From Mobilicoccus caccae (GTDB lineage: Bacteria; Actinomycetota; Actinomycetes; Actinomycetales; Dermatophilaceae): a stretch of 64,000 bases of DNA. Position 1 is the first letter of the stretch, and every line of letters starts with the position of its first letter. Under the pieces are notes generated by a model. That model had not been told where the DNA came from. It was given only the letters and a program-made list of their open reading frames with translations, and searched no databases. Where the stretch lies: the NCBI RefSeq assembly GCF_030161635.1, contig NZ_BSUO01000001.1, forward strand, positions 3,143,199 to 3,207,198. Reading direction: 5' to 3'. Made by a program: the position numbers and the translations under genes. Of this stretch, positions 53,005 through 62,595 are shown one piece after another.

Positions 53005-53709
53005 ATGATGCCGAAGCAGAAATCCCGCAAGCGCGTGCTCGCCGTGACCACGAGCGTCGACGAGTACCGCACCACCGGGTACCGCACGGGCCTGTGGCTG
53101 GGCGAACTCACCCACTTCTACGACGTCGTGACCGACGCCGGGCACGAGGTGGTCATCGCGAGCATCGACGGCGGCTTCGTCCCCCTGGATCCCGAGAGTC
53201 TGTCGACGATCATGCTCGCGCAGGGCGGCACCAAGAAGCGCTACGCCGACCGGGCCTTCATGGACCTGCTGCGCGACACCCCCGCGGTGTCCACGCTGCG
53301 CGCCCTCGACTTCGACGCGATCTACCTGACCGGCGGGCACGGCACCATGTACGACTTCACGGACCCTGCGCTGGCGCGACTGGTCTCCGACTTCTGGGCG
53401 CAGGACAAGGTCGTCTCGGCCGTCTGCCACGGACCGGCCGGCCTGCTCGAGGCCACGGACACGAAGGGCCGCCCGCTCGTGGCCAAGCGCAAGGTCACGG
53501 GGTTCTCCTGGCCCGAGGAGAAGCTCGCCGGACGCGCCGACGCGGTCCCGTTCGACCTGTCGAAGGCCCTCAAGCAGCGCGGCGCCAAGTACGACAAGGC
53601 GCTGCGTCCGATGGCGAAGAACGTCGTCACCGACGGTCGCCTCATCACCGGGCAGAACCCCATGAGCGCCAAGGCCGTCGCCAAAGCGGTGCTCAAGAAG
53701 CTTCGCTGA
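53005..53709 (+). CDS. DJ-1/PfpI superfamily protein (Hsp31-like)
   Basis: 234 residues. The nucleophile elbow is AVCHGPAGLLEA (Cys about residue 140), with the partner motif YLTGGHGTMYDF (about 110) and a conserved Glu-containing loop. An N-terminal TTSVDEYRTTGYRTGLWLGE segment is the Hsp31/YajL-type substrate face. Relatives act as glyoxalase III, deglycase-like enzymes or holding chaperones. Two adjacent ATGs (53005, 53008) share an AAGGGG ribosome site; the second is better spaced. Convergent with the ABC exporter. Confidence 0.85.
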   Translation: MMPKQKSRKRVLAVTTSVDEYRTTGYRTGLWLGELTHFYDVVTDAGHEVVIASIDGGFVPLDPESLSTIMLAQGGTKKRYADRAFMDLLRDTPAVSTLRALDFDAIYLTGGHGTMYDFTDPALARLVSDFWAQDKVVSAVCHGPAGLLEATDTKGRPLVAKRKVTGFSWPEEKLAGRADAVPFDLSKALKQRGAKYDKALRPMAKNVVTDGRLITGQNPMSAKAVAKAVLKKLR

Positions 53710-53749
53710 CGACCGGACGCGCCTGCCCGGGTGGTCGCGTCCGCGCTGG

Positions 53750-55741
53750 TTACGTCTCCTGGCCGGCGAACTGGGCGGCGTGCAGGCGGGCGAAGGTGCC
53801 GCCTGCCGCGAGGAGCGCCTCGTGGGTGCCCTGCTCGACGATGCTGCCCTGCTCCATGACGAGGATGAGATCGGCGTCGCGGATCGTCGACAGACGGTGC
53901 GCGATGACGAAGCTCGTCCGCTCGCTGCGCAGCGCCGCCATGGCCTGCTGCAGCAGGACCTCCGTGCGGGTGTCGACGCTCGAGGTGGCCTCGTCGAGGA
54001 TGAGCAGGCTCGGCTGGGCGAGGAACGCCCGTGCGATCGTGATGAGCTGCTTCTCCCCCGCGGAGATGTTGCCGCCCTCGTCGTCGAGCATCGTGTCGTA
54101 GCCGTCCGGCAGGTGCTGGACGAACCGGTCGACGTAGGTGGCCTCCGCCGCCTCCCGGATCTCGTCCTCGGTGGCCTCGGGCCGCCCGTAGGCGATGTTG
54201 TCGCGGATGGTGCCCTTGAAGATCCACGTGTCCTGCAGCACCATGCCGATCCGGCTGCGCAACTGGCGCCGCGACATGTCGGTGATGTCGACACCGTCGA
54301 GGGTGATGCGGCCGGAGTCCAGCTCGTAGAACCGCATGATGAGGTTGACCAGGGTCGTCTTGCCGGCACCGGTCGGGCCCACGATGGCCACGGTCTGACC
54401 GGGCTCCGCGACGAGATCGAGGCCGTCGATGAGGGGTTGGGCAGGGTCGTAGCTGAACGTCACGTCGTCGAACTCGATGCGCCCACGGGCACGGTCCGAC
54501 AGCTGCGCGTGGGTGCGCTCCTGCTCCTGCTCGGGCGCATCCAACAGCTCGAAGACCCGCTCCGCCGACGCCACACCCGACTGCAGCAGGTTGGCCATCG
54601 ACGCCACCTGCGAGAGCGGTTGGGTGAACTGGCGGGAGTACTGGATGAACGCCTGCACGTTGCCGAGCGTCATCGACCCGGTGGCCACCTGGACCCCGCC
54701 GACGACGGCCACGAGCACGTAGGAGATGTTCCCGATGAACATCATCGCCGGCATCATCAGGCCCGACACGAACTGCGCCCCGAAGGTCGCCTGGTACAAC
54801 TCCTGGTTGGTGCGCATCGCCGAGGCCACGGCCTCCTGACGCCGACCGAACACCGTGACGAGTTCGTGTCCGGTGAAGACCTCCTCGATCTGTCCGTTGA
54901 AGACGCCCGTGCGCTCCCACTGCCGCACGAACAGCTTCTGGCTGCGTTTGGCGATGACGCCCAGGACGATCATGGACAGCGGGATCGCCGTCAGCGCGAT
55001 GAGGGTGAGCAGCGGGCTGATCCACAGCATGATGATGAGGATGCCGACCACGGTGACCAGGGCGTTGAGCAGCTGACCGAGGGTCTGCTGCAGGCTCAGT
55101 CCGAGGTTGTCGATGTCGTTGGTGACGCGGCTCAGCAGCTCACCACGCGGCTGGCGGTCGACGTGGCTGAGCGGTAGGCGGTGGAGCTTGTCCTCGACGT
55201 CGGAGCGCATCCGCCGCATCGTCACCATCGAGACGTTGTTGACGATGAGGGCCGAGATCCACATGAGCACCGAGGACGCCGCGTACAGGCCGACGACGAC
55301 GAGCAGCACTCGGCCGATCTCGTCGAACGGGACTCCTTGCCCCGGAACCAGATCCATGGCCGCGACCATGTTCGCGAAGTTGTCCTGCCCCTGCCCACGC
55401 AGACCCGCGACGACCTGGTCCTTGGACTGCCCGGCCGGCAGCCTCGCTCCGATGACACCGGCGAACAACAGGTCGGTGGCGCGGCCCAGCACCTTGGGAC
55501 CCAGCACCGCCAGGGCGACGCTCGCGACGCTGAGGACGACGGCCGCGAGGACCTGGAGTCGCACCGGCGCGAGACGCCCCAGCAGTCGCCGCCCCGATCC
55601 GAAGAAGTCCATCGACTTCTCCGCCGGCACGTTCATCCCGCCGGGGTGTCGCCCGCCTTGGCGCCGTGCGGCCTTGGCGACCTGTTGCTCGTCGATCGTC
55701 GGCTCCCGATCGGGGGAGGCCGAATCCACAGCGGTGCTCAC
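53750..55741 (-). CDS. Heterodimeric ABC exporter, subunit with the intact catalytic site
   Basis: Membrane-fused ABC half-transporter, 663 residues. An N-terminal cytoplasmic tail of about 50 residues leads into six helices (about 60-370), then the ATPase domain: Walker A GPTGAGKTT (about 450), a signature ISAGEKQL that departs from LSGGQ, Walker B LLILDEATSSVD with the catalytic Glu, and the switch His in VIAHRLSTIRDAD. It overlaps the partner gene by GTGA. Together with the partner's altered motifs this is the classic asymmetric exporter arrangement (TM287/288, BmrCD). Likely exports drugs, lipids or peptides. Confidence 0.9.
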   Translation of the reverse strand: MSTAVDSASPDREPTIDEQQVAKAARRQGGRHPGGMNVPAEKSMDFFGSGRRLLGRLAPVRLQVLAAVVLSVASVALAVLGPKVLGRATDLLFAGVIGARLPAGQSKDQVVAGLRGQGQDNFANMVAAMDLVPGQGVPFDEIGRVLLVVVGLYAASSVLMWISALIVNNVSMVTMRRMRSDVEDKLHRLPLSHVDRQPRGELLSRVTNDIDNLGLSLQQTLGQLLNALVTVVGILIIMLWISPLLTLIALTAIPLSMIVLGVIAKRSQKLFVRQWERTGVFNGQIEEVFTGHELVTVFGRRQEAVASAMRTNQELYQATFGAQFVSGLMMPAMMFIGNISYVLVAVVGGVQVATGSMTLGNVQAFIQYSRQFTQPLSQVASMANLLQSGVASAERVFELLDAPEQEQERTHAQLSDRARGRIEFDDVTFSYDPAQPLIDGLDLVAEPGQTVAIVGPTGAGKTTLVNLIMRFYELDSGRITLDGVDITDMSRRQLRSRIGMVLQDTWIFKGTIRDNIAYGRPEATEDEIREAAEATYVDRFVQHLPDGYDTMLDDEGGNISAGEKQLITIARAFLAQPSLLILDEATSSVDTRTEVLLQQAMAALRSERTSFVIAHRLSTIRDADLILVMEQGSIVEQGTHEALLAAGGTFARLHAAQFAGQET

Positions 55742-57501
55742 GGCGTGACCTCCCCCGTGGTCGCCGGGCTCTCGATCTCGGCGTCGGAGACCCGCAACTG
55801 GGAGGACACGATCTCCTGGTAGGTCCGACAGGTGTCGAGGAGTTCGTCGTGGGTGCCGACGCCGACGAGACGCCCGCCGTCGAGGACGAGGATCTGATCG
55901 GCCGTGGCGATGGTGGAGACGCGCTGGGCCACGACGATGACGGTCGCGTCGGCCACCCAGGGCGCGAGCGCGGCCCGCAGTCGGGCGTCGGTGGCGACGT
56001 CGAGGGCGGAGAACGAGTCGTCGAACAGGTACAGCTCGGGCCGGGCCACCAACGCCCGGGCGATGCAGAGCCGCTGCCGCTGACCGCCGGAGACGTTGGT
56101 CCCGCCCTGGGAGATGGGGTGCTCGAGCCCGTCGGCGTAGGCCGAGACGAAGTCGTCGGCCTGAGCCACCTCGAGCGCCGCCCACAGCTCCTCGTCGGTG
56201 GCATCGGGGCGCCCGAAGCGCAGGTTGGACGCCACCGTGCCACTGAACAGGTAGGGCTTCTGCGGCACGAGCCCGACCCTGGACCACAACTGCTCGGGGT
56301 CGATGTCGCGCACGTCGACCCCGTCGAGACGCACGCTGCCGCCGGTGGCGTCGAACAATCGCGGCAAAAGCTTGACCAGCGTCGTCTTGCCCGATCCGGT
56401 GCTCCCGACGACCGCCGTCGTCGTGCCGCGCCGCGCGGAGAAGGAGATCCGGTCGAGCACGGGCGCCTCGGCACCGGGGTAGGTGAAGGAGACGTCGACG
56501 AACTCGACCTCACCGCGCAGGTCTCTGAGCGGCACCGGGCTCTTCGGCGCCACGACGCTCGTGCGTTCGGCCAGTACCTCGCCGATGCGGTCCGCGGACA
56601 CCGCCGCCCGCGGGATCATCGTCGAGACCATCGTGGCCATCATGACGCTCATGAGGATCTGGATGAGATAGGTGAGATAGGCGAAGAGCGAGCCGATCTG
56701 CATCTCGCCCGCGTCGACCCGCAGGCCCCCGAACCAGATGACGGCGACCGTCGACAGGTTCATCACGGCCATGACGATGGGGAACATCAGCGCCATGAGG
56801 CGCCCGACGGCCAGCGTGGTGTCGGTGAGCTCCTCGTTGGCCACGCCGAACCGCTGCCGTTCGGCGTCCTCCCGGGTGAACGCGCGCACGACCCGCAACC
56901 CGGTGATCTGCTCGCGCATCACCCGGTTGACCGCATCGATGCGCGTCTGCTGCTGCCGGAACAGCGGGACCATCCGGCGGATGATGAGCAGCACGGCGGC
57001 CAGGAGGACCGGGACGGCGACCGCGACGAGCCACGACAGCCCGACGTCCTCACGCAGGGCCATGACCACGCCGCCGACCATCATGATCGGGGCGCTGACC
57101 AGCATGATGGCGCCCATGACGACGAGCTGCTGCACCTGCTGGACGTCGTTGGTGTTGCGGGTGATCAGCGAGGGCGCGCCGAACCTCGCCACCTCGCGGG
57201 CCGAGAAGCCCATGACGGCGTCGAGCACGTCGGCCCGCACGTCGCGACCCAGGCTCATCGCGACGTTGGCCCCCGCCCAGACGGCGCCGCACGAGCACGC
57301 GATCTGGATGATGGAGGCCAGCAGCATGAGGATCGAGACGTCCCAGATGTGCTCGATGTCCCCCCGTGCGACGCCGTTGTCGATGATGTCGGCGTTGAGC
57401 GCCGGCAGCCAGAGCGCGGCGAAGGTCGACCCGAGCTGGAGCAGGGCGACCACCGCGAGCAGCCCGCGGTAGGGGGCCAGGTAGCGGCGCAGGAGACGCA
57501 T
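55738..57501 (-). CDS. Heterodimeric ABC exporter, subunit with degenerate catalytic site
   Basis: Half-transporter, 587 residues. Six helices (about 15-310), then an ATPase domain with Walker A GSTGSGKTT and the canonical signature VSGGQRQRL. Walker B reads LYLFDDSFSALD: Asp replaces the catalytic Glu. The switch position reads VVAQRVSTI with Gln for His. Thus its own Walker A/B pairs with the partner's ISAGE to make the non-hydrolysing site, while its VSGGQ completes the active site. ATG at 57501 is preferred to a GTG two codons earlier. Gene order (this one first) is usual for such pairs. Confidence 0.9.
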   Translation of the reverse strand: MRLLRRYLAPYRGLLAVVALLQLGSTFAALWLPALNADIIDNGVARGDIEHIWDVSILMLLASIIQIACSCGAVWAGANVAMSLGRDVRADVLDAVMGFSAREVARFGAPSLITRNTNDVQQVQQLVVMGAIMLVSAPIMMVGGVVMALREDVGLSWLVAVAVPVLLAAVLLIIRRMVPLFRQQQTRIDAVNRVMREQITGLRVVRAFTREDAERQRFGVANEELTDTTLAVGRLMALMFPIVMAVMNLSTVAVIWFGGLRVDAGEMQIGSLFAYLTYLIQILMSVMMATMVSTMIPRAAVSADRIGEVLAERTSVVAPKSPVPLRDLRGEVEFVDVSFTYPGAEAPVLDRISFSARRGTTTAVVGSTGSGKTTLVKLLPRLFDATGGSVRLDGVDVRDIDPEQLWSRVGLVPQKPYLFSGTVASNLRFGRPDATDEELWAALEVAQADDFVSAYADGLEHPISQGGTNVSGGQRQRLCIARALVARPELYLFDDSFSALDVATDARLRAALAPWVADATVIVVAQRVSTIATADQILVLDGGRLVGVGTHDELLDTCRTYQEIVSSQLRVSDAEIESPATTGEVTP

Positions 57502-57582
57502 GAGCACGTCTCAATCATGCAGGTATCCACCGACAGCCCGCGCGTCCAGCAGGTGAGGTGGGCCCTTCGGGCCGGCGAAGTC

Positions 57583-58326
57583 TCAGTGATTCCCGAGGGT
57601 TCGCGCGAGCAACGCCTCCAGCTCGGCGAACGCCCGCTCGGCTCCGGCCTCCTGGTAAGAGGCGGTGTCGGACATGGTGAAGCCGTGGGGAGCGTCGGGG
57701 TAGACGGCGCTGGTGACGTCCCTCCCGGCGCTCTCCAGGCACCGGTCCAGCTCCTCGATCGACTCCGGCGGGTTGAGCTTGTCCTGGTCGGCGTGACCGA
57801 ACAGGTACGCGGCGCGGGTGCCGGCGACGAGGCGGTGCGGGCTGTTCTCCGAGTCCTCCACGAGGTTGGCCCCGTGGAACCCCGCGACGGCCGCGACCTC
57901 CTCGGGACGCTCGGCGGCGGCGCGGATCGCCAGGCGCGCACCCATGCAGAACCCGACCGTGCCGATCGGGGTCGTCGCGTACCGCCCGAGCGTGTCGAAC
58001 CAGAACGGGACGTCGGCGTTCGACAGATCCGGGGTGTAGCCCTGCACCCGTGGCGAGGCCACCTTCATGAACGCCGCACGGTTGTCGGGGTCGCGCAGGT
58101 CGGTCGTGGGCGCGAGCTCCTCGATCGACCCCTCGCGGTAGAAGACGTTCGGCAGCAGCACCACGTAACCCCACGAGGCGATGCGGTCGGCCATCTCCTT
58201 GGTGCGCTCACGCACGCCGTTGGCGTCCATGAAGAACAGCACGCCGGGGTGCGGCTGGTCGTCGGGTCGCGAGAGGTAGGCCTCGGCCTCACCCGCGTCG
58301 GTCGTGATCCTCAGCATCTCGTTCAC
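57583..58326 (-). CDS. Dienelactone hydrolase family protein
   Basis: 247 residues, alpha/beta-hydrolase fold. The nucleophile motif is GFCMGARLAI (Cys about residue 127), typical of dienelactone hydrolases; the catalytic Asp is in GHADQDK and the His in PDAPHGFTM. Such enzymes open lactones in chlorocatechol breakdown, but most homologues of this size act on unknown esters. GTG at 58326 is used; an ATG three codons later (58317) is equally possible. Monocistronic between two transport operons. Confidence 0.85.
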   Translation of the reverse strand: MNEMLRITTDAGEAEAYLSRPDDQPHPGVLFFMDANGVRERTKEMADRIASWGYVVLLPNVFYREGSIEELAPTTDLRDPDNRAAFMKVASPRVQGYTPDLSNADVPFWFDTLGRYATTPIGTVGFCMGARLAIRAAAERPEEVAAVAGFHGANLVEDSENSPHRLVAGTRAAYLFGHADQDKLNPPESIEELDRCLESAGRDVTSAVYPDAPHGFTMSDTASYQEAGAERAFAELEALLARTLGNH

Positions 58327-58408
58327 GACTCCTGCCTACGACACCTGCGCGAAGACCGCAAGGGCTGCGCGCACCGCACCCCGGCTGTGCTCGGCCGGCG
58401 TGACCGGC

Positions 58409-59362
58409 TCAGCCCAACTGCTTGGCCGTGACGAACTCCTGGGCGACGGCGGCCGGGTCCTGACGCTCGACGTCGACCTTGGTGAGCATCTCCTGCAGGT
58501 CCTGGGTGGTCAGAGCGTCGGAGACACGGTCCAGCGTCTCGGTGACCGCCGAGTTCTGCGCGACCTCCTTGGACACCAGCGGCACGACGTTCTGGCTGCC
58601 GAACAGCCCCTTGTCGTCCTCGAGAGCGACCAGTTCGTGCTGCACGTAGGCGGGGTCGGTGGTGAAGACGTTGGCGGCGTCGACCTGCCCGTTGACGAGC
58701 GCTTGGATCAACGCCTGCCCACCCAGCTCGCGCACCTGACCGAACTCGACCGCATACACGGACTTGAGGCCGGGGATGCCCTGGCGGCGGGCCTTGAACT
58801 CCGGCGGTGCCCCGAGGGTGAGCTCCCCCGCCTTGGTGGCCAGGTCGCTGACCGTGCGCAGCGACTGCTGTTCGGCGGTCTGCCGGGTGACGGTGATGGA
58901 GTCCTTGTTCTCGGCCGCGCTGGGCCGCAGCACGGTCAGCTCCGCGGGCAGGACGGACTTGAGGTGCTCGTAGACCTCGTTGGGGTCGGTGCCCGCGTAC
59001 TCCTGGTCGTAGTAGGAGGCCAGGGCGCCGGTGTACTCGGGGATGACGTTGATCGAGCCGTCGGTCATGCCCTTGATGTAGGCCTCGCGAGCACCGATCC
59101 CGAGGCGCGGCTGGGCGACCTGGATGCCCTGGGCCTTGAGCGCGGTCGTGTAGACGTGGGCCAGCAGCTTGGATTCGGAGAAGTCGGCCGAACCGACCGT
59201 CACCGTGCCGCCGGCCGCCGATCCGCTCGCGCCGGGAGCGGGCTCTTCGGCCAGCGGGTCGGAGCCGCCGCCGCACGCGGCAGCCGTCATCGTCGCGACG
59301 AGGGCGACCGCGGCACCGAGCCTGCGCCGGGTGGCCGTGCGGGTGGAGGAGGTCGTCGTCAT
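58409..59362 (-). CDS. Osmoprotectant/glycine betaine-type substrate-binding lipoprotein
   Basis: 317 residues. Lipoprotein signal ending MTAAACGGGSDP (Cys about residue 29). The mature protein has the OpuAC/QAT family features: VTVGSADFSESKLLAHVYTTALKAQG, then IPEYTGALASYYDQ with aromatic ligand residues, and a C-terminal VTAKQLG helix. It is the last gene of a four-gene operon in which each pair overlaps by 4 bases. Ligand: betaine, choline or carnitine. Confidence 0.9.
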   Translation of the reverse strand: MTTTSSTRTATRRRLGAAVALVATMTAAACGGGSDPLAEEPAPGASGSAAGGTVTVGSADFSESKLLAHVYTTALKAQGIQVAQPRLGIGAREAYIKGMTDGSINVIPEYTGALASYYDQEYAGTDPNEVYEHLKSVLPAELTVLRPSAAENKDSITVTRQTAEQQSLRTVSDLATKAGELTLGAPPEFKARRQGIPGLKSVYAVEFGQVRELGGQALIQALVNGQVDAANVFTTDPAYVQHELVALEDDKGLFGSQNVVPLVSKEVAQNSAVTETLDRVSDALTTQDLQEMLTKVDVERQDPAAVAQEFVTAKQLG

Positions 59363-60105
59363 GGGATGGCCTTTCTGCCGGAGGGTGTGGGGCGGGGATC
59401 AGGACGTCGATCGCGGCGTCGGGGTCGGGCGTCGGCGCGCAGGCCGGGTGAGACGACGAGCCGCGTGAGCAGCGCGAGCAGTCCGTCGAGGACGAGGGCC
59501 AGCAGCGCGACGAGCAGCGCGCCTCCGGCGACCTGGGCGTAGTCGGAGGCCGCGAGCCCGTCGATGAGGAAGCGGCCGAGCCCGCCGAGGCTGATGTAGG
59601 AGGCGATCGTGGCCGTGGCGACGACCTGCAGGGTGGCGCTGCGGACCCCGGAGAGCAATAGCGGCAGCGCGCAGGGCAGTTCGACGCCGGTGAGGACCTG
59701 GCGTCGGGTCATGCCGACACCGTGCGCGGCGTCGCGAGCGGCGGGGTCGACCGCCTCCACCCCGGCGTAGGCGCCCGAGAGCAGCGGCGGCATCGCGAGG
59801 ATGACGAGAACGATGAGGCTGGGCAGCACGAACGCCAGGTCGGACTCCAGGCGGGGCCCGAGCCAGAGGGCGAACGCGAACAGCAGGCCGAGGCTCGGGA
59901 TGGCGCGGGCCGCGTTCGTGGTGCTGATGAGCCACCTGCCCCGGCCGGTGTGCCCGATGGCCAGGCCGAGGGGAATGGCCACGAGACCGGCGATGACCAG
60001 CACCACGAGGGAGTACACGAGGTGCTCCCCCGTGCGGGCGAGGATGCCCTCGGATCCCGACCACGTGGCCGGGTCGCCGAGCCAGGCGAGGAGACGGTCG
60101 ATCAC
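59359..60105 (-). CDS. Osmoprotectant ABC permease B
   Basis: 248 residues, five or six helices. The EAA-like docking loop is DAAHGVGMTRRQVLTGVELPCALP (visible core GMTRRQVLTGVELP, about residue 135). Starts with GTG overlapping the previous permease stop. A basic, Pro-rich C-terminal tail (RPRRRDRRPDPRPTPSGRK) is unusual but short. Works with the other permease as the membrane channel. Confidence 0.9.
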   Translation of the reverse strand: MIDRLLAWLGDPATWSGSEGILARTGEHLVYSLVVLVIAGLVAIPLGLAIGHTGRGRWLISTTNAARAIPSLGLLFAFALWLGPRLESDLAFVLPSLIVLVILAMPPLLSGAYAGVEAVDPAARDAAHGVGMTRRQVLTGVELPCALPLLLSGVRSATLQVVATATIASYISLGGLGRFLIDGLAASDYAQVAGGALLVALLALVLDGLLALLTRLVVSPGLRADARPRRRDRRPDPRPTPSGRKAIP

Positions 60106-60746
60106 GACGCGGCTCCCACCCGTGTCCACGGCGTCATCAGCCGCGAGGCCACGACGATGGCGAGGTCGAACAGCAACGCCAGCACCAGGGTGGCGACGAT
60201 GCCGACGACGAGCACCTCGGGAAAGGCCCGGGCGTACCCGTCGGTGAGCAGGTTGCCCAGCTGGGCCACGCCGATGAGGGAGGCGACGCTGACGATGCTG
60301 ACGTTGCTCACCGACGCCACCCGCAGACCCGCGGCGATCACCGGCACTGCCAGCGGCAGCTCGACCCGCAGGGCGCGCGCCACCCGCCCGTACCCCATGG
60401 CCGTGGCGGCGGCCTTGACGTGCTCGGGAACCGAGTCGAAGCCGTCGGCGACCGTGCGCACCAGCAGGGCCAGGGTGTACACCGTCATCGCGACGACGAC
60501 GTTGATCGGGTCGAGGATGCGGGTGCCCAGCAGCAACGGCATGAGCACGAAGAGCGCCAGCGAGGGGATGGTGTAGAGCAGCCCGGCCCCGACGACGAGG
60601 AACGGGCGGATCGCACTCCAGCGGTGGGCGATCCAGCCCAGCGGCAGCGCCAGCACCAACCCGATCAGCAGGGGCAGACCGGCGAGCTGCACGTGCGCCC
60701 AGGCGAGCTGGGCGACCGTGTCGAGGTTGTCGGGCAGCCAGGTCAT
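60102..60746 (-). CDS. Osmoprotectant ABC permease A
   Basis: 214 residues, the normal size of OpuCB/OpuCD-type permeases. Features: LPLLIGLVLALPLGWIAHRW, AGLLYTIPSLALFVLMPLLLG and the docking loop AAATAMGYGRVARALRVELP (about 135). Overlaps both neighbours by 4 bases. Confidence 0.9.
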   Translation of the reverse strand: MTWLPDNLDTVAQLAWAHVQLAGLPLLIGLVLALPLGWIAHRWSAIRPFLVVGAGLLYTIPSLALFVLMPLLLGTRILDPINVVVAMTVYTLALLVRTVADGFDSVPEHVKAAATAMGYGRVARALRVELPLAVPVIAAGLRVASVSNVSIVSVASLIGVAQLGNLLTDGYARAFPEVLVVGIVATLVLALLFDLAIVVASRLMTPWTRVGAAS

Positions 60747-61846
60747 GCGGGCTCACCGTCGTCGGCGACACCGGCCCGGCCGGCCGCCTCGATCGCGGCG
60801 AGGACCTCACCCGGATGCACGATGCCCACGAGGACCCCGTCGCCGTCGACGACGACACCGCGCCGGCTCGGGGAGGACAGCGCCGCGTCGAGATGGGCGC
60901 GCAGCGTGCCGCCCTGCCCGGCCAGGGTGCCGCCGAGCCGCAGGTCGTCCTTGCCGACCGGACGACCGACGAGCGATCCGGCCCGGACCCACCCCTGTGG
61001 CCGGCCGTCGTCATCGACGACGAGCTGCCAGTCCGAGGCGTCCTCGACGGTCTCGCCCAGACGGATCGTGTGCTCACGGTGCAGCGGCACGTCGGCGGCC
61101 TGGAACGCGAGCGAGCGATACCCCCGGTCGCGTCCGACGAAGTCGGCGACGAAGTCGTCGGCCGGCTCGGCCAGCAGGCGGGCGGGGGCGTCGACCTGGG
61201 CCAACTCACCTCCGACCCGGAGCACCGCGACCTGGTTGCCGAGCTTGACGGCCTCGTCGATGTCGTGGGTGACCAGCAGGATCGTCTTGTGCAGTTGCGC
61301 CTGCAGGGTGAGCAGTTCGTCCTGCAGCGCGTCGCGCACCACCGGGTCGACGGCGCTGAACGGCTCGTCCATGAGGAGCACCGGCGGGTCGGCCGCGAGC
61401 GCGCGGGCCACGCCCACCCGCTGCTGCTGGCCGCCGGAGAGCTGCGCGGGGTAGCGCCCGGCGAGTTCGGGGGCCAGGCCCACGACCTCGAGCAGCTCGC
61501 GGGCGCGCGTGCGGGCCTTGTCGGTGGACCAGCCGAGCAGCTTGGGCACGGTCATGACGTTGTGCTCGACCGTGCGGTGCGGGAACAGGCCGCCGTGCTG
61601 GATGACGTACCCGATGCCCCGCCGCAGCTCGGTGGCCGACATGGACCCGGTGTCGGTACCGTCGAGGGTGATCGTGCCCGAGGTGGGCTCGACCATGCGG
61701 TTGACCAAGCGCAACGAGGTGGTCTTGCCACAGCCCGAGGGCCCCACCAGCACCGTGATCTGTCCACGGGGTGCCTCCAGGGTGAGGTCATCGACGGCGA
61801 CCGTGCCGCCCGGATACGTCTTGGTGACGCGGTCGAACCGGATCAT
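60743..61846 (-). CDS. Osmoprotectant ABC ATPase with CBS domains
   Basis: 367 residues. ATPase domain: Walker A GPSGCGKTT (about residue 36), signature LSGGQQQRVG (about 137), Walker B VLLMDEPFSAVD, switch His THDIDEAVKLG. The C-terminal 120 residues hold a CBS pair (the second reads ALSSPSRRGVVVDGDGVLVGIVHPGE), which in OpuA-type systems senses ionic strength. First gene of the operon. ATG at 61846 (MIRFDRVTKTY) is used; a TTG 10 codons earlier is possible. Confidence 0.9.
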   Translation of the reverse strand: MIRFDRVTKTYPGGTVAVDDLTLEAPRGQITVLVGPSGCGKTTSLRLVNRMVEPTSGTITLDGTDTGSMSATELRRGIGYVIQHGGLFPHRTVEHNVMTVPKLLGWSTDKARTRARELLEVVGLAPELAGRYPAQLSGGQQQRVGVARALAADPPVLLMDEPFSAVDPVVRDALQDELLTLQAQLHKTILLVTHDIDEAVKLGNQVAVLRVGGELAQVDAPARLLAEPADDFVADFVGRDRGYRSLAFQAADVPLHREHTIRLGETVEDASDWQLVVDDDGRPQGWVRAGSLVGRPVGKDDLRLGGTLAGQGGTLRAHLDAALSSPSRRGVVVDGDGVLVGIVHPGEVLAAIEAAGRAGVADDGEPA

Positions 61847-61936
61847 GCGCTCCAACGTATCGGCCACCACCGACAATCGCGCGTCATGGGCCTCCCGCCT
61901 TCGGGCCCAGGGGGATTCCCGGGGCCGGCGGGGAGA

Positions 61937-62593
61937 TCAGGCCGGTCGCAGGAGCGTGGAGATCAGATGCTCGGCGGCGAGGTCGTGCCACTGCGCTGCG
62001 CGGCGCAGCATGAGGTGTCCGCAGTTGTGGAGTTCCTCGTAGCGCACGTCACCGCCGGCTGCCCGGAGCCGGTCGACGAACTCGCGGGCGTGTTCGGGCG
62101 GGCACTCGCGGTCCCGATCGCCCTGGACGAGGAGGACCGACCGGCCGAGCAGATGCTCTACGTGGTCCCGGTCGTGCTCGGTCACCCACGGCGCGAGCGC
62201 GACGACGCTGCGCACCTGCTCGTGCCCGGCGGCCGCGAGCGCCGTCCGCCCGCCGAGCGAGTGCCCGAGGAGCCCGATGGGCAGGTGGGCGACGCGTTCG
62301 GAGAGGTCGCCCAGCAGCCAGCGCACCTGGCCGAGTGTGGTCTGCTCCCCACCGTTCCACCCGGTCTGGGTGTGCCGGACCCGCACCACGGCGATGCGAT
62401 CCTCGGACAGCTCGCGGATCCGGCGCCCGAACGGGAAGAGGCGCAGGTAGGGCGCGCTCCAGGGGGCAGTGGTGGAGAACCCGCGCTCGGGGCCTCCGTG
62501 CAGGGTGACGACGACGGCCTCGACGGGCCGATCCCCGCGATGCACGGTGTGCGCCGGCCGACGCAGCGGGTGCCGGCGGAGGATGCGGGACAC
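61937..62593 (-). CDS. Alpha/beta hydrolase (lysophospholipase-like)
   Basis: 218 residues. Oxyanion motif TLHGGPERG (about residue 30), nucleophile elbow GLLGHSLGGRTAL (Ser about residue 108), catalytic Asp in VQGDRDRECPP and His in CGHLMLRR. Substrate unknown. The GTG start lies 2 bases after the dcd stop on the same strand, so the genes are co-transcribed; no functional link is evident. Confidence 0.82.
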   Translation of the reverse strand: MSRILRRHPLRRPAHTVHRGDRPVEAVVVTLHGGPERGFSTTAPWSAPYLRLFPFGRRIRELSEDRIAVVRVRHTQTGWNGGEQTTLGQVRWLLGDLSERVAHLPIGLLGHSLGGRTALAAAGHEQVRSVVALAPWVTEHDRDHVEHLLGRSVLLVQGDRDRECPPEHAREFVDRLRAAGGDVRYEELHNCGHLMLRRAAQWHDLAAEHLISTLLRPA

Positions 62594-62595
62594 GG

